60,671 bases of DNA, taken from Chloroflexota bacterium. Its GTDB lineage: Bacteria; Chloroflexota; Dehalococcoidia; Lucifugimonadales; UBA3495. The stretch lies in the NCBI GenBank assembly GCA_009837355.1, contig VXTR01000039.1, positions 4,128 through 64,798 of the forward strand, in the 5' to 3' direction. Under the pieces are notes generated by a model that saw only the letters and a program-made list of their open reading frames with translations, had not been told where the DNA came from and did not search any database. Position numbers and translations under genes: made by a program. This document shows positions 15,212 through 23,021 of the stretch, one piece after another; the first letter of the stretch is position 1; each line of letters starts with the position of its first letter.

Positions 15212-16369
15212 TCAGGTGATGACACTGGCAAGGCGGCGGATGCCTTCGGCGAGTTGGTCGGTTTCGTAGAGGGAGAAGCTGACGCGGAGGGAGTCGGTGA
15301 ATGAGCCGGCGGAGGAGAAAGCGGTTCCGGGGCGGTAGGAAACCCCGGCCTCCCGGGCCAAGGGGAGCAGGGTGTCGGTGTTGATGCCGTGGCGCAGGGT
15401 GAGCCAGTAGAAGTAGCCGCCGCCGGGGGGAGTGAAGTCCACCGCGTCGTCGAGTTCGGAGCGCAGGATGCGGGCAAGGTCGTCGTGGCGTTGGCCATAG
15501 ACCCGGCGCAGTTGGGCGACGTTTTCCGGCAGCAGGTCCAGCTCCAGGGCGGCGTGGGCCAGCGTGGCCGCGAAGTGATTGAGTCCGCCGCCGCTGGCAG
15601 CGACCCCGGAATCAACGAAGCGGCGGATAACGTCGGGGACGGCGTGCACCCAGCCCAGACGCAGGCCGGGGGACAGTATCTTGGAGAAGGAACCGAGGGA
15701 TATGACGCAGCCGTTGGGCGAGTCATCGAGCATGGCCAGGGGAGGCGGTGGCGGTGGGCCGTAGTGGAGGAGCTGGTACACCTCGTCGGCGAGGACGATG
15801 AATCCGTATTGCCGGGCCAGTTCGATGAGACGCCGGCGCCGGGGCAGGGTCAGCACGGAGCCGTTGGGGTTCTGGTAAGTGGGGATGGTGTACAGCAGGC
15901 GGGGCCGGGGCACGTCGCCGGCGGCCAGCAGATCGGCCAGGGCGTCGGTGTCGAGGCCGTCGGCATCGGTGGGGACGCCGACGACGTTGAGTCCGTGGTC
16001 AACGAAGATTTGCTCAATGAGGTAGTAGGTGGGTTCCTCGACGAGGACGGTATCGCCGGGGCGGGCGAAGAGGGTTGTGGCGAGGTCGATGGCCTGGGAG
16101 GCGCCGGCGGTGAGAAAGAGGGAGGCAGGGCTGACCTGGCCGGCGTAGGCTTCCTGCCCGGACAGATAGGCGGCCAGAGATTCCAGCAGGGGGCCGAAGC
16201 CCTGGACGGCGCCGTATTGCAGAGGCACGACGGACTGTTGGGCCAGGGCCGATTGGGTCGCCGTGGCCAGTATTTCGGCGGGATGGAGGCGAGGGGAGGG
16301 GTGGCCCCAGCCGAGGTCGATAACGCCGTGGGGTATGGAGATGAGGAGTGAGGGAAGTGGGGAGGTCAT
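15212..16369 (-). CDS. PLP-dependent aminotransferase (fold type I, LysN/MocR-like)
   Basis: A 385-residue class I/II aminotransferase. Motifs: LQYGAVQGFGPLLESLAAYL (substrate-side), FLTAGASQAIDLA, EEPTYY, TIPTYQNPNGSVLTLPRRR, VLADEVYQLLHYG, and SLGSFSKILSPGLRLGW with the PLP-binding Lys. The TYQNPNG segment is typical of the 2-aminoadipate/aromatic aminotransferase group related to MocR regulators, but the N-terminal wHTH of MocR is missing, so it is an enzyme. Its substrate is unknown. It sits between the two RdhA-like genes, an arrangement best explained by insertion or by local duplication of the Fe-S gene. Confidence 0.85.
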   Translation of the reverse strand: MTSPLPSLLISIPHGVIDLGWGHPSPRLHPAEILATATQSALAQQSVVPLQYGAVQGFGPLLESLAAYLSGQEAYAGQVSPASLFLTAGASQAIDLATTLFARPGDTVLVEEPTYYLIEQIFVDHGLNVVGVPTDADGLDTDALADLLAAGDVPRPRLLYTIPTYQNPNGSVLTLPRRRRLIELARQYGFIVLADEVYQLLHYGPPPPPPLAMLDDSPNGCVISLGSFSKILSPGLRLGWVHAVPDVIRRFVDSGVAASGGGLNHFAATLAHAALELDLLPENVAQLRRVYGQRHDDLARILRSELDDAVDFTPPGGGYFYWLTLRHGINTDTLLPLAREAGVSYRPGTAFSSAGSFTDSLRVSFSLYETDQLAEGIRRLASVIT

Positions 16370-16435
16370 GGGAATCTCGCCGGCAGGAATCGGCGCCGAT
16401 TGTGTACCGGGCGATGGGCTTTGTCAATTTGGCAG

Positions 16436-16475
16436 AAAGAAAAAGCCGGCGGGATTGCTCCCGCCGGCCCTTTTT
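16436..16475. terminator. bidirectional intrinsic terminator
   Basis: GCCGGCGGG (16445-16453) pairs with CCCGCCGGC (16460-16468) around ATTGCT. A run rich in A precedes (16436-16444) and TTTTT follows (16471-16475). On the minus strand it ends the RdhA-like gene 2 transcript before the aminotransferase. Confidence 0.8.
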
Positions 16476-16502
16476 GCCGGTTGGCGAGGTGTGGACGGGC
16501 TA

Positions 16503-17780
16503 CTAGATGTAGTCCTGGTCCTCGGCCATCATTGCGAGAACGTCGCCGCTCTGCAGGGCAATGGAGCGCTGGATCTGGACCTTGAGGTCTTCGATCATCG
16601 CTTCGGGGATCTCGCCGTCGTTCTCGGCGGCGGCATCCTTCATGGACTCGAAGGCCCACTCGTCGGAGTTGCCGTGAGGCATGTCGAAGAAGCCACGCTC
16701 GAAGACGGGGAGTTCGCCGGGGCCGAAGTAGCCCTTGCCTTCCAGGTTGTAGCCTTCGAGGTCGTGGGTGCCCTTGCCGAGAACCTGGCCGGTGGCAGCG
16801 TAGTGCTCCATGACGTTCTTGAGGCCGTACTTCTGGATGGGGCAAACCTTCATGCAGACGCCGCAACCGAGGTAGCGGGCCATGACGGGCCGACAGCGCT
16901 TGAAGTAGAGCTTGTTCTTCTCGATTCCGCGCCACCAGATCTTGTCGCGCATGAGGGCGCGGCCGGGGCAGCGGTTGACGCAGACCTGGCAAACCTGGCA
17001 GAAGGCGTGGATGCCGTAGTCGACGGGCTCGTCGTGGGTGACGTTGGCGTCGGTGGTGACCATCATCAGCCGCATCCGGTTGCCGGTGTGCGGGGAGAGG
17101 AGGTATCCGCAGGCGCCCAGGGAGCCGAGGCCGGCGGCCACGAACATGGGGATGACGGGGCCGGTGGCGTCGCTGGAGTGCACGACGTGGGCCTTGTAGC
17201 CCAGGGAGCGGATGAAGTTGCCCAGTTCCAGGCCGGCTGCAGCCTGAGTGCGGTAGGTGCTGGAGTGGACGATTTCAGCGTCGATGCTGGGAATGGTCTG
17301 GGTGGGTTCGAAGTCCTGCTCGTAGGCCAAGCAGATGGCGTGGGGCAGAACGGTGAAGCCGCGCTTGCTCTTGTAGTCGTAGCGGGGGTCGTAGGAGGTG
17401 ATGCCCACTTCCAGGTAACCCAGCTGGCGGGCCTTGTCCTTGATGAGCTGCGAAACGTCCTCGCCGGAGGCCTCGCTAGTGGGCTCCATCTCGGCGGTGG
17501 CGCGGGCGGCCATAATCAAGTTGCTGTTGAGCTTGTCGTGCTCCTTGCGGATCTCACGCATTTCGGCGTGGAGGTCGCGCAGGGTGTTGGCCCAGTCCCG
17601 GGAAGCGCGCTCGGTGATGTTCATGGTTTCCAGCGGATACTCGCGGGCGTACCAGTCAACTTCGCGGCCGGTGGTCGGGATGCCGGGGACGGTTTCCAGT
17701 TCTTCGGGAACCGGAATCGTGATATCGGCGTCGCCCCAGTGGCGTCCGGGTCGGCGCACCTCGTGCCCAATGGTAAGCAT
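16503..17780 (-). CDS. reductive-dehalogenase-like 4Fe-4S protein, paralogue 2
   Basis: A 425-residue protein colinear with paralogue 1 (13802-15076). It has the same start MLTIGHEVRRPG, the same two ferredoxin clusters and the same C-terminal DYI; the region spanning both clusters is almost unchanged. Differences concentrate in residues ~90-150 and ~195-240, the part facing the corrinoid and substrate in this fold, as expected for substrate divergence after duplication. It also lacks a Tat signal and a membrane anchor partner. ATG 17780 is preferred: GGAGGAGG lies just upstream and it matches the paralogue start, whereas a longer frame would include promoter bases. It has its own strong promoter and terminator, so it is regulated separately. 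Confidence 0.8.
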   Translation of the reverse strand: MLTIGHEVRRPGRHWGDADITIPVPEELETVPGIPTTGREVDWYAREYPLETMNITERASRDWANTLRDLHAEMREIRKEHDKLNSNLIMAARATAEMEPTSEASGEDVSQLIKDKARQLGYLEVGITSYDPRYDYKSKRGFTVLPHAICLAYEQDFEPTQTIPSIDAEIVHSSTYRTQAAAGLELGNFIRSLGYKAHVVHSSDATGPVIPMFVAAGLGSLGACGYLLSPHTGNRMRLMMVTTDANVTHDEPVDYGIHAFCQVCQVCVNRCPGRALMRDKIWWRGIEKNKLYFKRCRPVMARYLGCGVCMKVCPIQKYGLKNVMEHYAATGQVLGKGTHDLEGYNLEGKGYFGPGELPVFERGFFDMPHGNSDEWAFESMKDAAAENDGEIPEAMIEDLKVQIQRSIALQSGDVLAMMAEDQDYI

Positions 17781-17835
17781 ATCAGCCTCCTCCGTGGTTG
17801 GCTTTGCCGCCGAGCAGCGGCGGTATTTGGGGCAA

Positions 17836-17863
17836 TTTATACCCAATGCGGAACCTTTGTCAA
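17836..17863 (-). promoter_or_regulatory. sigma70-type promoter of RdhA-like gene 2
   Basis: On the minus strand: TTGACA (17863-17858), a 16-base spacer and TATAAA (17841-17836), giving a ~50-base leader to ATG 17780. The palindrome seen at the other copy's promoter is absent here. Confidence 0.7.
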
Positions 17864-17972
17864 CAGCAATTTGCAAGTTCCCGGGGGAATTCCCGACGGA
17901 TTACGGTTTTCGTCGCCGTCAACGGGTGAATTGACGATTAGGTTCACTTCATGGGCGGCAATCGGAATTGGC

Positions 17973-18005
17973 GGGGTTGGCGGCAAAATGATGGCCGCCA
18001 ACCCC
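17973..18005 (-). terminator. strong hairpin after the TPP-enzyme gene
   Basis: GGGGTTGGCGGC (17973-17984) pairs perfectly with GCCGCCAACCCC (17994-18005) around AAAATGATG, 27 bases past the minus-strand stop at 18032. There is no U-tract, so it may act as a transcript-end stabiliser rather than a full terminator. Confidence 0.5.
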
Positions 18006-18031
18006 CGGAAACCTGGCCAAGCCGAAAGGGG

Positions 18032-19699
18032 TTATCCGCCGGTGCGGCGGGCGATCATGGCGTCGGCGAGGGGGCTGGCGCCGGACTTGACGGCGATGTT
18101 GACCAGGGAGGGCCGGCCGGAGTTGATGGCGCGTTCCACGGCCGGGGCCACGTCGTCGGGCTGTTCCACGAGCTCGGCATGGCCGCCGATGCCGGCCACC
18201 ACCTGGTCGTAGCGGACGCCGGGGCGGAGAGCGGTGCCAACGTCGCGTCCGAAGTAGGCCAGCTGGAAGGTGCGGTCGATGCCCCAGTTGCCGTCGTTGC
18301 CCATGATGCCGGTGATGTTGAGGTTGTGGCGGATGCAGGTGTCGTATTCCATGGAGTAGAAGCCGAAGGAGCCGTCGCCCATGAAGGCCAGCACCTTGCT
18401 GTCGGGGTAGGCCAGCTTGGCGGCCATGGCGTAGGGGATTGCGCCGCCCAGGTGGCTCAAGGGGCCGAGGCGCATGAAGTGGCCCGGGGAGCGGGCGGGC
18501 AGGTAGCAGCGTCCCCATTGCACGTAGTCGCCGCCGTCCAGCACGATGAAGGTGTCCTCGTCAACGAGATGCTCGATGCGGGTGTACACGTCCAGCGGGT
18601 GCATGGGGGCGTGGCCGGTGGCGTTGCTGCGGAGGCTGTCCAGCCAGGCGGTGTGTTCCTGCTTGAGTTCGTCGAGCCAGGGGCCGAGGTTGCGGTTGAG
18701 TTTGGCGGCGGCGGCGAGCTGGTCAACGATGGCTCCCAGGTCGCCCAGGAGGCCCACGGCGACGCCGCGGTTGCGTCCGATTTCGGCGGGCGACGGGTCG
18801 GCCTGGATGAGCTTGGCGTCGGCGTTGAAGATGCCGCCGTAGCGATAGCGGTGGTCGAGACGCTTGCCCAGGAGCAGGACCACGTCGGCCTCGCGGAACT
18901 TGCGGGCGGTGCGGTTCAGAGCGCCGTCGGCGTAGCCGAAGCAGAGGGGATGCAGGTCGTCGATGAGGCCGCGGGCCTGCTCGACGGTGAAGATGGGGGC
19001 GCCGGTGGACTCGGCCAGGGCTTCGAGCTGGGCCGGCTCGACGGAGTAGCGGGCCGGGTTGCCGACGATGATGACGGGGCGCTGGGCGTTGGCGAGGAGG
19101 TTGGCGGCCTGTTCGATGAGGGCCGGGTCGCCCTGGGACCGGCCCATGTTGCGGTATTCCTGCGGCAGGTAGGGAGGCAGGTCTTCCTCGCTGATGGGGG
19201 CTTCCTGCAGGTCGATGGGCAGGGTCAGGTGGACCGGGCCGGGGCGTCCGCTCATGGCGGTGCGGAAGGCGGTGGCGACGAATTCGGGGATGCGGTTTTT
19301 TTCGTGGATGAGCCACGATCCCTTGGAGACAGGGGCGGCCATGGCGACCTGGTCGATTTCCTGGAAGGTGGCCTGTCCCTTTTCGGGGAGTTCGGCGCAG
19401 CCGGCGACGAAGATGACGGGGCTTTCGGAGGTGTAGATGGCGGGCAGGCCGGAGATGGCGTTGGCGAAGCCGGGGCCGCCGGTGAACATGGCGACGGCGG
19501 GCTGGCCGGTGATGCGGGCGTAGCCGTCGGCCATGTGCATGGCGGCGCCCTCGTGTCGGGTGTCGATGAACTCGATGCCCTCATCGGCGGCGGCGTCCAC
19601 CAGTGGGAGGATGGTATCGCCCACGATGGTGAAGACCTTTTGCACACCTTCCTGTTTCAGGCAGCGGATAAAGAGATGTCCCCCGTTCAGCTCCGGCAT
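18032..19699 (-). CDS. thiamine pyrophosphate-dependent enzyme (acetolactate synthase / benzoylformate decarboxylase-like)
   Basis: A 555-residue three-domain TPP enzyme. The N-terminal PYR domain includes VQKVFTIVGDTILPLVDAA and RHEGAAMHMADGYARITG with the catalytic Glu. The central domain includes GNPARYSVEPAQLEALAEST. The C-terminal PP domain has LAFMGDGSFGFYSMEYDTC...IMGNDGNWG, the GDG-x(~25)-N ThDP/Mg2+ motif. It decarboxylates a 2-oxo acid or joins two of them; the exact reaction is not readable. There is no ilvN-type regulatory subunit nearby, which argues against branched-chain biosynthesis. AGGAG precedes the ATG. Confidence 0.85.
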   Translation of the reverse strand: MPELNGGHLFIRCLKQEGVQKVFTIVGDTILPLVDAAADEGIEFIDTRHEGAAMHMADGYARITGQPAVAMFTGGPGFANAISGLPAIYTSESPVIFVAGCAELPEKGQATFQEIDQVAMAAPVSKGSWLIHEKNRIPEFVATAFRTAMSGRPGPVHLTLPIDLQEAPISEEDLPPYLPQEYRNMGRSQGDPALIEQAANLLANAQRPVIIVGNPARYSVEPAQLEALAESTGAPIFTVEQARGLIDDLHPLCFGYADGALNRTARKFREADVVLLLGKRLDHRYRYGGIFNADAKLIQADPSPAEIGRNRGVAVGLLGDLGAIVDQLAAAAKLNRNLGPWLDELKQEHTAWLDSLRSNATGHAPMHPLDVYTRIEHLVDEDTFIVLDGGDYVQWGRCYLPARSPGHFMRLGPLSHLGGAIPYAMAAKLAYPDSKVLAFMGDGSFGFYSMEYDTCIRHNLNITGIMGNDGNWGIDRTFQLAYFGRDVGTALRPGVRYDQVVAGIGGHAELVEQPDDVAPAVERAINSGRPSLVNIAVKSGASPLADAMIARRTGG

Positions 19700-19770
19700 A
19701 GGTAAGACTCCTGGTATGGCGTGGATGGCCCGCTGGGAACGGGCCGGATAATGTTATCACAGGGGCGTGC

Positions 19771-19789
19771 TATAATTCGGACTATAGTC
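19771..19789 (+). promoter_or_regulatory. -10 element and overlapping palindrome before the toxin-antitoxin-like pair
   Basis: TATAAT at 19771-19776 is followed at the expected transcription start by the perfect palindrome GACTATAGTC (19780-19789). No good -35 hexamer is seen. The palindrome is well placed for autoregulation by the gene pair starting at 19813. Confidence 0.5.
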
Positions 19790-19812
19790 GCTCGGCGGCG
19801 AGGGTTACTACT

Positions 19813-20091
19813 ATGACTACTCCTGAAAAGAACGAAGACAAAGAGCCGCAGCCCGGCGACGATGCAGCTGTCGATAGTGAAAAGAAGCGGCCGGAGACGC
19901 TGGCTGACTTTATGCAGTTGGACACCTTCATCGGCATCGTGGACGGAAAAGACGACCCTAACTACGGCAAATACCGGGTATCGGCTTCCGAACATGGCGA
20001 AGAGTTCGCCGATATGCTGATGGAACAGTACCGCCGCCAGCAGGAAGAATTGGGCGAGTATCTGCGTGAAAAGAAACGGCAAACGGGATGA
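19813..20091 (+). CDS. small acidic antitoxin-like protein
   Basis: A 92-residue highly charged protein. Residues ~1-30 are Glu/Asp/Lys-rich and likely disordered. The C-terminal ~35 residues (GEEFADMLMEQYRRQQEELGEYLREKKRQ) form an amphipathic helix of the sort antitoxins use to wrap a PIN toxin. There is no recognisable RHH or AbrB DNA-binding motif, so it is not a standard VapB. The stop overlaps the start of the PIN gene (ATGA), the usual toxin-antitoxin coupling. The assignment rests on context more than on homology. Confidence 0.55.
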   Translation: MTTPEKNEDKEPQPGDDAAVDSEKKRPETLADFMQLDTFIGIVDGKDDPNYGKYRVSASEHGEEFADMLMEQYRRQQEELGEYLREKKRQTG

Positions 20092-20498
20092 CTCTGACCG
20101 ATACCGGGCCGTTGGTCGGCTTGGTTGATGCTACAGATCCGTACCATGACGTATGCGCTATTGTGTTTGCGGAGCTTCCGGCGGGCCCGCTGCTGACTAC
20201 CTGGCCTTGCCTGGTAGAGGCAATGCACCTGCTGGGGCAAAGAGGCGGCTACCGCTACCAGGCCGCGCTGTGGCGAATGTACTTCAGAGAGGAGCTTGTC
20301 CTGCACCCATTGACGGAGGCGGAAACGTCTCGCATGGCCGCGCTGATGGAGCAGTACCGGGACTTGCCGATGGATTTAGCGGACGCCTCGCTGGTGGCAG
20401 TGGCCGAGAGCCTGGGGTTGCGGCAGGTGTTCACGGTTGACCGGCAGTTTTTTGTGTATCGGCTGGGGGATGGCAGCGCGCTGTCAATTGTGCCGTAG
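20088..20498 (+). CDS. PIN-domain protein, VapC-like toxin candidate
   Basis: A 136-residue PIN-domain ribonuclease. The acidic active-site set is visible: Asp5 in TLTDTGPLVGL, Glu44 in PCLVEAMHLL, Asp96/Asp99 in PMDLADASLVA, and Asp118 in VFTVDRQF. Such proteins cut RNA (tRNA or rRNA in VapC) with Mg2+. Start ATG 20088 overlaps the upstream stop by four bases. It ends 15 bases before rsmI, so read-through into an rRNA modification gene is likely, though this does not prove a functional link. Confidence 0.85.
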   Translation: MTLTDTGPLVGLVDATDPYHDVCAIVFAELPAGPLLTTWPCLVEAMHLLGQRGGYRYQAALWRMYFREELVLHPLTEAETSRMAALMEQYRDLPMDLADASLVAVAESLGLRQVFTVDRQFFVYRLGDGSALSIVP

Positions 20499-20513
20499 GG
20501 TTATACTGCCCAC

Positions 20514-21353
20514 ATGGGGATTCTGTACGTGGTGGGGACTCCCATCGGGAACCTGGAGGATATTACGGTGCGGGCGGCGCGGGTGTTGGCGTCGGCGGCA
20601 CTGGTGGCGGCGGAGGATACGCGGGTTACGCGGCGGCTGCTGGCGCATCTGGAGGCCAAGCCGCGGGTGGTCAGTTGCAACGAGCACAACTGGCAACGGC
20701 GGCTGCCGTCGCTGCTGGAGGCGCTGGACATCGGCGACGTGGCACTGGTCACTGACGCGGGGTCGCCGGGAATCAGCGACCCCGGCGCGGGTCTGGTGGC
20801 GGCGGTCGCCGAGGCCGGGCATGAGGTGGTGAGCGTGCCGGGGGTTTCGGCGGTGGCGGCGGCGCTGTCGGTGTCAGGGCTTCCCGCCGACCGGTTCGTG
20901 TTCCTGGGATTTCTGCCCCGGCGTGGGACGGAGCGCAGGGCTGCGTTGGAAGATGCGGCGAGCCTGGGGCAGACGCTGGTATTGTTCGAAGCGCCGCATC
21001 GCCTGAAGGCGACGCTGGCGGACATCGCGGAGACGCTGGGCGACCCGCCGCTGGCGGTGTGCCGGGAGCTGTCCAAGCTGCATGAGGAGGTCTGGCGCGG
21101 CACGGCGTCAGGCGCGCTGGATTACTTTGCTGAGCCGAGAGGGGAGTTCACCATCGTGGTGGGGGCGGCGGCTGACGAGGGCGTGGATGCAGCGGCGACG
21201 GAGCCGGCCATCACAGTTGCGGCGGCGCGGGAGGCGTTGGCGCAGCGGCGGGCGGAGGGAGTGCGCGGGCGCGAGGCGGTGGCGGAAGTGGTGGCGGCCA
21301 CCGGGTTGTCGCGGCGGGTGGTCTATGGGTTGTGGGTAGAGACGGGGGGTTAG
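20514..21353 (+). CDS. rsmI: 16S rRNA (cytidine(1402)-2'-O)-methyltransferase
   Basis: A 279-residue tetrapyrrole-methylase-fold enzyme. It begins MGILYVVGTPIGNLEDITVRA in the way all RsmI do and contains AAEDTR, ALVTDAGSPGISDPG (SAM site), VSVPGVSAVAAALSVSGLP, FLGFLPR and LFEAPHRLKATL. It methylates the ribose of C1402 in the ribosomal P site with SAM. Length is normal. The stop codon lies inside a dispersed palindromic repeat (21353-21376), so the repeat abuts the gene end. Confidence 0.95.
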   Translation: MGILYVVGTPIGNLEDITVRAARVLASAALVAAEDTRVTRRLLAHLEAKPRVVSCNEHNWQRRLPSLLEALDIGDVALVTDAGSPGISDPGAGLVAAVAEAGHEVVSVPGVSAVAAALSVSGLPADRFVFLGFLPRRGTERRAALEDAASLGQTLVLFEAPHRLKATLADIAETLGDPPLAVCRELSKLHEEVWRGTASGALDYFAEPRGEFTIVVGAAADEGVDAAATEPAITVAAAREALAQRRAEGVRGREAVAEVVAATGLSRRVVYGLWVETGG

Positions 21354-21376
21354 ATTCCGGCCTTCGCCAGAATGAC
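21353..21376. repeat. dispersed palindromic repeat, family A (copy 2)
   Basis: GATTCCGGCCTTCG followed by CCAGAATGAC, a slightly diverged copy of the 13638 element, starting on the last base of the rsmI stop codon. Confidence 0.75.
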
Positions 21377-21407
21377 GGCGGGATGCGGGAGTTACGGTAC
21401 GGCGGGG

Positions 21408-22208
21408 CTAGGCGCAGACGACGACGGCTTCGCCGAGGCCCTCGATGGAGACGCGGCCCTCGGAGGCGAAGCCCAACGGGGTGGGCGGTATCAGGCTGCC
21501 GGTGATGACGGTGTCGCCGGCCTTGAGGGGATGGTTGCGGGCGGAGAGCTCGTTGGCCAGCCAGACCAGCGGCTCAAAGGGGTGGCCCATGACGTCGCGG
21601 CCGTAGCCCTCGCCCACCTGCTCGTGGTTGATTTTCATCACGCCGTGGCAGCCGACCAGGTCGAGGCTCTGCCAGTCGGTAACCGGGTCGCCGAGCACGA
21701 CGCCGGCGTTGAGGATGTTGACGGCGACGCTGAGCAGGGTGCGTTCTTCGGTGGTGAGGTCGTCGGGAGTGCGGATGTCCACAATCTCAAAGGCGGTGGC
21801 GACTTCGGCCACGGCGTCGGCGACGGTATCGCGGGTGTAGGGCGCGCCGGAGGCGGGCAGGTCCTTGCCCAGGGTAACGCCGACTTCCAGCTCGATGCCC
21901 AGGTTGACGTACTCGGTGAAGTTGAGGACGACCGGGGAGCGGAGGATGGTTTTCTCGAAGACGCCGCCCAGCACCGGATGGTCCAGGCCGGCGCGCTCCT
22001 GCATAACGGGCGTGGTGTAGGCGAGCTTGTAGCCGGCCAGCGGCCCCCACAGGCTGGACAACATGCAGTGGAGTTCCAGCTGGATGGCGTAGGCGTCGTC
22101 CAGGGTTTTGGGAAACAGGCGGTCGGGGAGCCGGTCGAAGGGTTGCACTGCCTGGTATTTTTCGAAAATCAGCTCGGCGGCTTCGCGGGCCGGAGTGGTG
22201 GTTACCAT
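21408..22208 (-). CDS. 2-keto-4-pentenoate hydratase-type enzyme (FAH superfamily)
   Basis: A 266-residue protein of the MhpD/HpcG group. It has KTLDDAYAIQLEL, GPLAGYKLAYTTPVMQ, ELEVGVTLGKDLP with the metal-binding Glu pair, AVAEVATAFEIVDIR, and GDTVITGSLIPPTPL. These enzymes hydrate 2-hydroxy-pentadienoates, or decarboxylate related oxo-acids, late in meta-cleavage pathways of aromatic compounds. No ring-cleavage dioxygenase lies next to it. The ATG follows AGGAGG. A perfect minus-strand TATAAT is present at 22244-22239. Confidence 0.85.
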   Translation of the reverse strand: MVTTTPAREAAELIFEKYQAVQPFDRLPDRLFPKTLDDAYAIQLELHCMLSSLWGPLAGYKLAYTTPVMQERAGLDHPVLGGVFEKTILRSPVVLNFTEYVNLGIELEVGVTLGKDLPASGAPYTRDTVADAVAEVATAFEIVDIRTPDDLTTEERTLLSVAVNILNAGVVLGDPVTDWQSLDLVGCHGVMKINHEQVGEGYGRDVMGHPFEPLVWLANELSARNHPLKAGDTVITGSLIPPTPLGFASEGRVSIEGLGEAVVVCA

Positions 22209-22238
22209 GGTGGCCTCCTGGAGTGCGGTTCGGCTGGG

Positions 22239-22244
22239 ATTATA
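22239..22244 (-). promoter_or_regulatory. -10 box for the hydratase gene
   Basis: On the minus strand TATAAT spans 22244-22239, about 30 bases before the ATG at 22208. The corresponding -35 (TTTCAC, 17 bases away) is poor, and the spacer is occupied by a palindromic repeat. Confidence 0.45.
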
Positions 22245-22249
22245 ACCAG

Positions 22250-22276
22250 AGGGGCGGGTGTGTGAAACCCGCCCCT
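22250..22276. repeat. dispersed palindrome, family B (copy 2)
   Basis: AGGGGCGGGT (22250-22259) and ACCCGCCCCT (22267-22276) pair perfectly around GTGTGAA. It is related to the stem at 13729 and to the element at 24689. Confidence 0.75.
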
Positions 22277-22307
22277 GGTTGATTGCCTTGCGGTCAGGAT
22301 CCGGTGG

Positions 22308-22514
22308 TTAGCGGGCCTGGCTGGGAGCCTCGAAGCCGCAGTCGCGGTGGGTGCCGTCGCAGAAGGGCTTGTTGTCGGACTGTCCGCAGCGGCAGAAGGA
22401 GACCCACTGTCCTTCGGGGACGTCGTAGTTGTTGCCGTCCTGGTCAACAATTTCGATATCTCCGATGACCCGCAGGGGGCCGTTGCCGCGAACTTCTACC
22501 TTGACGTCTGCCAT
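22308..22514 (-). CDS. CDGSH-type iron-sulfur protein
   Basis: A 68-residue protein with one complete CDGSH motif, CRCGQSDNKPFCDGTH. Cys41, Cys43, Cys52 and His56 would hold a pH-labile 2Fe-2S cluster. The N-terminal ~35 residues are beta-rich (VRGNGPLRVIGDIEIVDQDG), typical of soluble bacterial mitoNEET-like proteins. The role is likely electron or cluster transfer. The ATG follows GAGGAGG. It stands alone, in the same direction as the cupin gene upstream. Confidence 0.92.
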   Translation of the reverse strand: MADVKVEVRGNGPLRVIGDIEIVDQDGNNYDVPEGQWVSFCRCGQSDNKPFCDGTHRDCGFEAPSQAR

Positions 22515-22625
22515 TTGACGTTCCTCCTCAGGTTGGTTTGGTGAATGGCGGTTGCCCTGCCGCCGAGGTTAGCGGCGCCGGCGGCAAGGCAGGCTGATTA
22601 TTGACCAAAACGGGGCGTGGGTCAA

Positions 22626-23021
22626 TTACAGATTGACGACGAGGTTGTCGGGGGCGCGGCAGAGGATGCCCTCCTGCTCTTCGTCGTAGGGGTTTTCCTC
22701 GATGTGGGGGGTGTTGGCCGGGACGAAGATGAAGTCGCCGGGGCCGGCTTCAATCCACTCCTCGAAGTTCTCGCCGAAATAGACGCGGACGTAGCCGCGC
22801 AGGACGTAGGCGGCGGTTTCGGCCTCCAGGTGGGTGTGCGGCGGGCCCTTTTCGCGGGGGGCGGCGGTAACCTTGCCCATCCAAATCTTGGTGGTGTCGC
22901 CCTTGCCGGGGACGATGGCGGGCTGGCGGACCATGCCGGGGGTCTGGATGGTTTCGGAGGCGTCGCCGACGGTGTGGACGACGTAGGGTTTGAGGGAGGT
23001 TTGGGGTTGGGTGGTGGTCAT
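22626..23021 (-). CDS. cupin-domain protein
   Basis: A 131-residue single-domain cupin. Motif 1 is visible as PPHTHLEAETAAYVLRG (His-x-His, Glu) and motif 2 as EAGPGDFIFVPANTPHIEEN (Pro-Gly-Asp, terminal His). It is a metal-binding beta-barrel that may be an isomerase, dioxygenase or sensor. Its ATG overlaps the upstream stop (ATGA), with AAGGAG inside the upstream gene, so the two proteins are made together. Confidence 0.85.
   Translation of the reverse strand: MTTTQPQTSLKPYVVHTVGDASETIQTPGMVRQPAIVPGKGDTTKIWMGKVTAAPREKGPPHTHLEAETAAYVLRGYVRVYFGENFEEWIEAGPGDFIFVPANTPHIEENPYDEEQEGILCRAPDNLVVNL

Noticed and set aside
13802-17780. Calling the RdhA-like genes respiratory reductive dehalogenases (rdhA)
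   Set aside because: No twin-arginine signal, no rdhB and no rdh regulators; only the Fe-S and corrinoid-type fold can be supported.
16263-18212. Long plus-strand open frame across the second RdhA-like gene
   Set aside because: It runs through a terminator, a promoter and an antisense gene with conserved Fe-S clusters; its composition is not protein-like.
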